DNA from: Clitopilus passeckerianus
Taxonomy: Eukaryota; Basidiomycota; Agaricomycetes; Agaricales; Entolomataceae
Direction of reading: 5' to 3'
Assembly: GCA_944990035.1 (NCBI GenBank)
Contig: CALYLX010000026.1
Span: 434,001-498,000 of the forward strand
Length of the DNA: 64,000 bases
In this document: piece after piece, positions 56,680 through 64,000 of the stretch
How the letters are laid out: the number at the start of each line of letters is the position of its first letter
How positions within the stretch are numbered: position 1 is the first letter of the stretch
Made by a program: the position numbers and the translations under genes
The notes under the pieces: generated by a model
What the model saw: the letters and a program-made list of their open reading frames with translations, nothing else
Told to the model about the DNA's origin: nothing
The model's database searches: none

Positions 56680-58450
56680 CTATTCGTCGCAATCCTCATC
56701 CTCATCTTCGTCCTCGTCTTTCTTCTTCCGCTTGCCTCCCTTGGCAGTCTTCGGCTTTTTACCCTTCCCGCTCGCCTTCTCCGCAGCAAGAACCCGATCT
56801 TTAATCTCCCCCGCCCAATTCGCAAGTTGACCCGCCGCCGGAGCCTCAGTCAAATCCATCCCAGAAAGCTTGTTCAGGACCTCGATCTCTTTCGTCCACG
56901 TTTCCTGGGGCAGCTCGAAGCTTGGTGTCTCCAGGATGAGAGGGATATTTTGAACGCGAGGGTCGTTCAGGATGTGGTGGAATCCGTGTATACCGATGTG
57001 CCCCCTGTAGTTGGATGCTTGGGTCAGTGGATATGAAGAAGCAGAGCTAGCGGGGAAACTTACGACCCGATGTTCTCGTGCCGATCTTTCTTGGATGCCA
57101 GCGGAGCTTTCGAATCGTTCAGATGCATTCCTTTGAGGTACCGAAGCCCAACTTGCGACTCAAATTTCTCCACTAGAGGACGCCATGAGCAAGCACGTAT
57201 ATCTCGAGAACGGATCCACTAGCTTACTGGCAGCACTGTATAGAGGCACTGATTAGGGCTCGTTCAAGTATGGTGTGGGATGCGTACTCACTCCCAGTCT
57301 TCCTTGTTCCGTAGGTCATATCCCTAACAACGGGAGCCTGGTGAGCTTACGAAAGTTTCAGAGAGCAGGCCATTACTTACAGCGGCGAACATATGACCTA
57401 AGAATCTGCATGTTAGAATGTGGGAGGAACAGAAACTTTGAGATGTACCCACACGTGTCAATACAGACCCCTATCCTAGTCTTATCATCCACCTCCTCGA
57501 TGATTTTCCCGAGATGGTTGAAGTCGCCGCCAATGACATTGCCTGCTCCAGCCTGTTTCATGGGTAAGAGACTCGCGTCGTACGAGGGAGAACCGATACT
57601 GACCATGTTCTCAATGACAGGAATGACCGTCTTCGTTGCTTTGTGAGCTCGGTTTATCGATTCCGCGATGAGAGATATCGAGTTTTCGACCGTAGTACCT
57701 CCTACTGTCGAGCCAGGACTGAGGACTCGGTCAGTGGTAATCCTGCGCCGTGAACGAAGACATACTGGAAATTGTAGAGTGTGAGCCCAAGCTGTTCGCA
57801 CCGCTGGAGGTCGTCGAGGAAGCACTCGTAAGATTTTTCGCGTTTGGCACTGAGGAAGATCAGCAGGAGCAGCTGTTTCAAGCTGACGTCAACCTACGCG
57901 TCTGGGTTTCCGAGGTTGATGAGATAGCTCCCGTGGGGGAGGATAAGATGGCTGGAGTACTTATATTCCTGCATGCGAGCTTTGAAGGTCTCCACTGATG
58001 CTGGTGAGAGTGGTGGTGATGTCCATTTTCGTTGCGACTTCAGGAACAGTGCAAAGGCGTTGGCCCTACCCGGAATGAGCAAGGTTTTACAAGGAAACGG
58101 GGCGAAACGTACCCTATTAGTGAGGCATTTGTGAGAGCATTCTCTACTCCTCCAGCAGATGAGACATGGGCACCGACTTTCCACAGATTGTCTTGACGCA
58201 CAGGAAACTTGCTAGGGTCAATTTCGGCTTTCTTCGTGGCTCTGCGTTTAGCGGGGATCGCAGGTTCCTCTGCGGCAGACCTTGCTAAGGAGGATATGAG
58301 TTCCAGATCTGCACGGGCGAGAGGAAGCTCACCTTGCTCTTTGCTAGATTTGCTGCTGCTGGTCTTAGCACGTTTGCGAGGTGGTGACCTGTCACTAACT
58401 GCAGGCGCAGCACTTGCTGCCACAGCGCTAGCTCTACGTGTGGATACCAT
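56680..58450 (-). CDS. APN1: DNA-(apurinic/apyrimidinic site) endonuclease IV (Apn1 / Nfo family)
   Basis: Nine exons: 58450-58113, 58065-57898, 57849-57766, 57718-57453, 57397-57381 (17 nt), 57323-57292 (32 nt), 57235-57228 (8 nt), 57172-57064 and 57004-56680; 448 aa. The Zn-ligand motifs of endonuclease IV appear in order: [71 protein letters not shown] and IPLILETPS. Only the model with the 17-nt and 8-nt exons restores DTCH and keeps the frame into [14 protein letters not shown]. The enzyme cleaves 5' of abasic sites and trims 3' blocks in base excision repair. A basic N-terminus ([12 protein letters not shown]) and a C-terminal KGKKPK ... KRKKK tail before an acidic end are nuclear-import candidates. 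The upstream in-frame ATG at 58528 lies in the shared promoter; 58450 is preferred. Confidence 0.9.
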
Positions 58451-58614
58451 GACTTTGAGCTTGAAGAGGTGTTCTTTTGGTTGATTGCAGTATCTGTGCA
58501 CGACAGAAAGCCTAGCCGAACAAAGCATGAAGTGAGGAACGGAACGAGGTGTGGATTTGGAACCAAATTTGGACGCGATGAACCTTAGGTAATCATTGAC
58601 GCGTCGCGTGTTTG
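58451..58614. promoter_or_regulatory. Shared divergent promoter of apn1 and the kinase-like gene
   Basis: 164 bp separate the ATG of apn1 (minus, 58450) from that of the kinase-like gene (plus, 58615). Both genes must initiate within or across this segment. No TATA box is evident. Confidence 0.6.
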
Positions 58615-60945
58615 ATGGCTTCTGGCATGAGGGTGAACGAGAACAATATTACCATTCCTTTGACTTTTACCCAAACCACGTCGCCAGGGAATCACACTTT
58701 TTCGAGAATGCCAACATTCAGCAAGCCGCTCTCTACTCCAATGTTCAACTTTCCCAAAGAGCCGCCTCGTCGGTTTCAAAAGGAAGATATCTTCAAGATT
58801 CTTTTGATGTACAGAGGCTCCGCAGATATCGGGCCACAAATCAGCAAACCGTCCAGAGAAAGGAACTGTACTCACATCATAGCAGCTCTCGCTCAAGATC
58901 CTGGGCACAAACGCCACGTTTTCAGACCATGGCCACGAGCAGTCGATGGGCAGATGATGAAATCTACATTTCCCGGCAAATCCACTCCGAACGAAATCGA
59001 ACTCTGGGGCGAAACACTATTCGACTTCTTCAAAACCGAACGAGTACATGGAATGTTTGGCGCTATGACCATCACCGCAAGCAGCAAAATGCTTGCTTTC
59101 GTCGAAGCAAGTAACGAGTTGGAGGCTGCACCGGAAGAGATCAAATGGGCGAAGAGAGAACAATCACCAAGAATCATACGTCCGTATCCGATCGCCAAAT
59201 CCATAGAAGCCCAGGAGAGGAATATCGCAAATGGATGCTCTGGAACACCTCTGCTCCATATTGACGAGAGCCAGAATCAAGTGAGTATCATTCACATCGG
59301 AATTGACAGTACGCTCACAATTGAGGTACAGACAGGAGCGCCAGAGGAACAGCCTGGCCCCTGGCCGATCATGCCTTTCAGTTATCAGCCTCCTACTCTG
59401 CAGCAGAAGCTACCGTTACACCGCCTCCCTAAGGAAATCGTCGTCCACGATCCCTGGAATCTTCTAGCTGTCAGCTACCTGCACATGTCGGACGAGATTG
59501 AGGTCAACGACGAACCGTGGGACTCCCGTCCGGATATCACTCACAAATACCGTCTTCAACTTACTCCAGCTGGGGAGGCTCGCCTTCAGGAAGACCTCGC
59601 TGCTGAGAAGAACGCTCCTCCTGTGATTTCTATTGACGACGCTGACCACACGCTTTCTGTGGATCTAGTCGGGAAAGAAAGCCATGGTTTGCATTTTGAC
59701 GACGTTGATCGCTCTTCTGGGACTCTTATTCGGCCTCCTGAGGGTGTTTATGGATGCATTCCGCCAGCTCCTTATGTTTACCATTCGCCTCGACCCGAAA
59801 ATCCGCCGCAGGTGGGAGAGGTTCCAGTAGCGCATCTCTATCTCTCGCCTTCCCATCCTATTGGAAAAGGCCACCACTCTATGGTTTACAATGCGGAGTG
59901 GGATCTTCCTCGTTCCACCCTCGTGCATGAAGAGGCGCCTCACTGGATTCTCTGCGAACGTTGTGTAGAAGAGGACGCCGAGAAACAACTCATCGAGATG
60001 GACGGTGAAAACGGCGAAAGGAAGGAAGAAAGGTGGACAGAACTCACTGGCTACTTCGTGAAGCTCGACTACCAAGACGACGAGCCTATTAGCGAGACCT
60101 TTGGTCGTGCCAACGACGACGGCTCTATCTCCTACTTCGAAGCTGTCATCGACCCCGGCACGAAGAAATCTCATTCTGCATACAGTGGCCCCGTGCGCCC
60201 CTTACGCTCGAGAGTAAGATGGCAAGATTCTCATAATCCGACCTGTATCCATCTCAAGCCGGTACCGACTCCTTCATTGGCTAGGGTTCGCGTTACAGCC
60301 AAACTATCGATGAATGAAGATCGACACCTAGCTAGAGAGGCCAGTAACTATCAGCGTTTTGAGCCTCACCTGTCCGAACACTGGAGCGGATATAACATTG
60401 TCCGGCCCTCTTTCGAGCCTGTCCCTGTCGGTCCTGTCGTTCCACGGTTCTACGGATATTATGTTCCTGTTGAAGTCGAGATTGAGACTGGTTCTCAAAC
60501 CGAGGATACCGACTGCGAGGACGGCCGACCAAGTGATTCTTCACAAGATGCGTATTTGAGTCCTATTCTGTTGCTGGAGAACTGTGGTATCCCGGTGGAT
60601 CCTACCGATTTGACTAAGGACGAGAGGTACGTTATGGCTTCATCCACGGGAATGACTCCCTAATATTTACATAATAGGAATGAAGCATCGTCACTTTTCC
60701 GACGTTTTCATTACGCAGGCTGGTATCATAACTCGGTCTACGCAAGAAATATACTGGTTCAGTACGGGCCTCTTGATCTGCCGCCCTGGGAGCGGATGTA
60801 CGACAAGGAAAATCGTGAATTAAGTTTCCGCATCATTGACTTCGGTCGATCTGAATACGACGAGAAGAATAGAGGCCAGATCTTCCCGCCTGGGGAGCAT
60901 AGACGTGTAGAAGCGTTATTCAGGGTGGGGATTATGGAGTGGTGA
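58615..60945 (+). CDS. Agaricomycete-type protein kinase-like protein
   Basis: Exons 58615-59280, 59332-60626 and 60678-60945, introns 51 nt each; 742 aa. Intron 1 is a multiple of three and could be read through; intron 2 is needed to reach the end of the kinase fold. The first 390 residues show no known domain. The kinase-like region starts near residue 397 with a glycine-rich loop (PIGKGHHSMVYNAEW), a candidate ATP lysine at 546 (RVTAKLSMNED) and a helix-C glutamate in LAREASNYQRF. A catalytic-loop equivalent follows at about 668-680 (GWYHNSVYARNILV), then DFG at 708-710 (RIIDFGRSE). The usual H-x-D or HD-S aspartate is asparagine 672, so activity is doubtful. Such proteins are expanded in mushrooms and of unknown role. 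Confidence 0.72.
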
Positions 60946-61057
60946 ATTTTAGATTGGCATTGCTTCTACAGTGTGTACATGTTGAAAGTCGTATAAATAT
61001 CCAGTCCGTGTCGTAAAGTAAATAAATTGCTAATAATGTTCGTAATCGTTCTCATCT
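60946..61057. other. Convergent intergenic region (112 bp)
   Basis: Short spacer between the stops of the kinase-like gene and the minus-strand F-box gene; the 3' UTRs probably overlap. Confidence 0.5.
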
Positions 61058-62410
61058 TCAGTATACCGCAGTTTGTAGGAGTCTCCAAGTCGGCATCTGG
61101 TGGAAAACTCCAGTCGTCAGTTTGACCCGTTTCCTGATCCAACTGAGATCGCTCGTCCTCTCCAACCACCGCCCTTCTAACCATACATCCTTCACCGGCT
61201 GTGATGCGCTCACTCTTGATGAAACTATTTTGCGGAGAATCGGCACCTCAACGTGACATCCATTGAGGGATCGCAGGTTTGGCCATGCTGAAGGGTTGGT
61301 GGATAGGTATTCGAGGAAGGTATCCTGCTCCATAAAGGTCAGTGTCTCGACCTTGGGGAAGTGTTTTGTGATTGCTGCGAAGTCTTCATCCTCGGCCTCG
61401 TCCAGGTCGTCGTACCAACATAACCACCGAACATTCGGGAAGCGGAGGTTGCCTCGTCGGAGGAGTCTCAGGAACGTCTTGACCGTTTCGGTGGAGAAGC
61501 CTGTAATGGTGAGATTTTCTAATGTTTCTGTCGTTAAAGTAGCAAGCATTGAGAAGATGTAATGATGGGGGAGGTCCCCTGTTGAGTCGTAGTCGTCTGG
61601 TAGCGAGAGGTACAGGGATTTGAGCTGCGACGATCGGAGGGGTTGTATTTCAGGAATAGCAGGCCAGTCCTTTGCCATCTTACCAACCAGCTTGAGGTCG
61701 GTCAGCGACGGGAAGGATGATAGGATGTCGCCAAATTGGGTATACGTCAGGGAAGGTGCGCTCCCAGCGGGAGCGGTCAAAGAGAGGTGGGTGATTTGAT
61801 CGCGGTTGGAGGGTAGGAAAAGGGTATGGCTCGTGAGTTCGAGAGACCTCAGAGAGGGTGCGCCTTGGTTGAGAATGCTGGTCACCCAGCCCTCTCCGCC
61901 GGCGGGAGGCTTGAATGAAGGGCCGATGGATAGACGTTCTAGGTTTGGAGCCACACGATCTCCGAGTCGATCCATCGCTTTCTGGAAGGTACCGCGATTA
62001 CTATCATCAGCGCCCAGGCTGAAGGATCGCCAGCGGTGTACGCATGAAAGGAGAAGGTTGAAGATGTTTTCAGTGAGGTAGTCTTTGGTGATTTCGACAT
62101 CCAGAAGTTCGTCCCGCGAACGGAGTATGAAGGCGGTAGTGAAGGATGTGGAGGGGAAGACTTCGCTGTCAATGGTCTTCCAGAGAGTTGGGCAATCAAG
62201 AGTGATTTGCCTGAACCTCCTCGAGACGTGGGAGAGACGCATAGTAAGGGGGTGGTTGATGGTATAGCTGTAGAGCCTATACCCTCCTCCCGCTTTTTCG
62301 AGTGCGAGTGCCTCCTTGAAGATCTTGATCAAGACATCCTCCGGCAACCAATAGAAAGGGATCGACCGGTCCGAACGGGAGACGGGTTGATATGATGAGA
62401 CTGAGCTCAT
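61058..62410 (-). CDS. F-box protein with divergent leucine-rich region
   Basis: Single exon, 450 aa from ATG 62410 (MSSVSSYQPVSRSD). The frame is open farther upstream to 62716, but that part is low-quality and precedes the F-box, so 62410 is preferred. The F-box begins near residue 18 (IPFYWLPEDVLIKIFKEAL) and includes MRLSHVSRRFRQITLDCPTL with the conserved tryptophan in LWKTI. The remainder contains irregular leucine-rich repeats (ERLSIGPSF, SLRSLELTSHTL, LTDLKLVGKM, LENLTITGF, NLRSLNGCHVEVP), the usual substrate-recognition part of mushroom F-box proteins. Predicted SCF ubiquitin-ligase adaptor; substrate unknown. It lies between a kinase-like gene and rpn7 and is not a paralogue of the 10.9 kb F-box gene in any obvious way. 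Confidence 0.82.
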   Translation of the reverse strand: MSSVSSYQPVSRSDRSIPFYWLPEDVLIKIFKEALALEKAGGGYRLYSYTINHPLTMRLSHVSRRFRQITLDCPTLWKTIDSEVFPSTSFTTAFILRSRDELLDVEITKDYLTENIFNLLLSCVHRWRSFSLGADDSNRGTFQKAMDRLGDRVAPNLERLSIGPSFKPPAGGEGWVTSILNQGAPSLRSLELTSHTLFLPSNRDQITHLSLTAPAGSAPSLTYTQFGDILSSFPSLTDLKLVGKMAKDWPAIPEIQPLRSSQLKSLYLSLPDDYDSTGDLPHHYIFSMLATLTTETLENLTITGFSTETVKTFLRLLRRGNLRFPNVRWLCWYDDLDEAEDEDFAAITKHFPKVETLTFMEQDTFLEYLSTNPSAWPNLRSLNGCHVEVPILRKIVSSRVSASQPVKDVWLEGRWLERTSDLSWIRKRVKLTTGVFHQMPTWRLLQTAVY

Positions 62411-62766
62411 TTTGGGGAAGGAATGATGGGCGGCCGAAAATGTAAGAAATTCTGCTGATGGTCGTGAGCATTGAGTGTGGTGAAGAGCAATGAGCTTACC
62501 GCTGTTATTCTCGCCGTGGTAGGCAGCAGCTGTAAAGAAGGGGTCAGTATTCACGAGTTGTTTTGGCGGTTCATTGCCGCCGGGTCGTGTAGTTATACGA
62601 CACGGAGTTCGAGCAGACCCACACCAGGTAAATGTCACGTGCCCACATACAAGTCGACGATCGCACGAAATGACATTGAGCAGAAAGTGGTTCCTGAGCA
62701 TCGACTTTGCAAGCATGTTCGTAAGAAGGCAGGAAAAATTGCATTATGGTACAAGCCAGGCGCACG
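62411..62766. other. Spacer between rpn7 and the F-box gene
   Basis: 356 bp holding the rpn7 3' flank and F-box promoter. No further gene seen. Confidence 0.45.
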
Positions 62767-64000
62767 TCATATCAACACCTTACTGAGCCGTTGTACAGAA
62801 TTCAACAAGATGTCACCCTGCCGCACGACAGTGTCGTACTGAGCATTCTTCAATGACGGCCTCGTCGTCTCCACGATCCCGTTCACCTTGTCAATCTTAC
62901 AATGCAGCCGTCCATTTGCTATGAAGCGCGAGAGTTCCCTGAATTTAGAGGGGATTTGTCAGCCCAGAAGGTGCTACCTGAGCATTTCTTAAACGTACCG
63001 ATCTACGAAGTCGACACTGACGCCAAAGGCTGCGCTGAGACTCTCCAGGGTCAAGCTCCGGTATGACTCCAGGAGCTGGTTATAGGCCAATATCCGCATT
63101 TCGCGAACATAGAAACGTGCGTGTGGCGAGAGTATTCTCGAAGGTAGGAGATGCGTCTGCTCAAGGGTAGCTGTCAAGACCTAGGTGAGTACTAAGGGGA
63201 CGAGAAAACCGGGGGAGACTCTCACCGAGGGCAATGAAGAATTTGTCGTAATGGCAGTCGTAGAGATTCTTGATGAGATCTCCAAGGACCGGCATTTCGG
63301 GTAGAACCTGGTTGACCTCAGGGGCAGCAATGACCTATAGAAACGTATGAGCTCCTGTTACGGTCATGAGGCGACGATCCTCACCTTCTTCTTCAGGTCG
63401 ACCCTTGACAATGTCAGAGCACAAGCGATGACGGTATATGCAACGAAGTCATTGTAGGAGAGAAGCTCGGTGGCGGTGAACGTAGAGAGAGCGTCGTTGA
63501 GAAGCTCTCCGGCTCGTTTGAATTGTCGAATCGAGATTAGGTGGAGACCCTGATAGACTTTGAGTCGATTCCGTCGATCCCAGTCACCACCCTTCTCAAT
63601 AAGTCTGTGAAGATGCAAGGATATTAGTTTACAAGGCGAACACTTGATTGCAGGGCAAGCTTACTCTTCTGCTTTGGCTAGTTGGGCGATCACGAGCGTA
63701 TGGTCGCCGAAGAAGAAGCCTATCCGGACGAGGGTCAAGACGATGTCTATCCGCGATCCAAGTCCTGGTGTTTTCTCAAGAGCTAGTTTCTGCGCCGCCA
63801 CAGCCTCATCCTGCAGTAGTAGCCGTCAGATTGGATGGGTGTAGAGAAAGAGTATAATATCGACCTTGTCACCAATCCTTGTCAGATGGTTGGCCCTAGC
63901 TTTCAGAGCGTCAGATATTTCAGATTCTCCTTCTTGCTTCTCTGCCTCCGCCAGACGCTCGTCCAGACGTTTGAGCTCTTCTGCATTGGCCTTCTCCATC
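62767..64000 (-). CDS. RPN7: 26S proteasome regulatory subunit Rpn7 (PSMD6), 5' end outside the window
   Basis: Exons read from the right edge: 64000-63865 (partial), 63810-63665, 63604-63385, 63334-63226, 63170-62999 and 62938-62767. About 318 residues are present; the N-terminal part lies beyond 64000. The first visible exon is a charged helix ([20 protein letters not shown]). TPR-like helical repeats typical of lid subunits follow ([58 protein letters not shown]). The C-terminus is the PCI winged-helix domain ([40 protein letters not shown]) and the final helix QRLSKVLI. Rpn7 helps assemble the proteasome lid. Visible introns are 47-60 nt; one uses a GTCGAT donor (63864). Confidence 0.9.

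Noticed and set aside
62411..62716. N-terminal extension of the F-box protein
   Set aside because: Frame is open but the stretch precedes the F-box, has cysteine/arginine-rich noise composition and would invade the promoter.

Overview
The window looks like nuclear DNA of a mushroom-forming basidiomycete (Agaricomycetes). The genes are broken by many short GT-AG introns, mostly 45-75 nt, with basidiomycete-type branch sites. The recognisable products are eukaryotic and fungal: a SKN7/Prr1-type response-regulator transcription factor, a bHLH-zipper factor, endonuclease IV (Apn1), the 26S proteasome lid subunit Rpn7, F-box proteins, GAL80-like Gfo/Idh/MocA proteins and an agaricomycete-style kinase-like protein. 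I found no rRNA, no convincing intact tRNA, no intact transposon and no CRISPR array. All splice models below were built by hand from reading frame, splice signals and paralogue comparison.

Layout. 0-28 kb is accessory territory: small lineage-specific genes that occur as local duplicates, separated by degenerate repeats. It holds two paralogous secreted cationic peptides (2.6 and 5.2 kb) inside a ~2.5 kb segmental duplication; a hypothetical gene (8.4 kb); an F-box gene (10.9 kb); two tandem secreted six-cysteine knottin-like peptides (16.4-17.5 kb); a secreted beta-trefoil-like protein (18.8 kb); and three paralogues of a small two-motif MF-x-GA-x-N protein (22.9, 24.2 and 27.1 kb). 28.3-33.1 kb is one large SKN7-like gene. 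33-43 kb holds tRNA-derived SINE-like repeats, two nearly identical GAL80-like genes (36.5 and 41.8 kb) and a decayed third knottin copy between them. 43-50.9 kb is gene-poor. 50.9-52.8 kb is the bHLH gene, and 53-56.6 kb is again gene-poor. From 56.7 kb to the end the DNA is compact: apn1 and a kinase-like gene share a 164-bp divergent promoter, followed by an F-box gene and rpn7, which runs off the right edge.

The most interesting content is the set of undescribed-looking small genes. The knottin-like pair has signal peptide, three-exon structure and a C-x4-C-x5-C-x5-C-x1-C-x5-C framework, reminiscent of squash-inhibitor or cyclotide-type knottins. The cationic peptide pair includes one member in which the helix-coding exon and its intron have been duplicated. 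Most of these small genes, and the trefoil gene, have a TATA-like box about 50-115 bp upstream of the ATG; I did not note one for the housekeeping genes.
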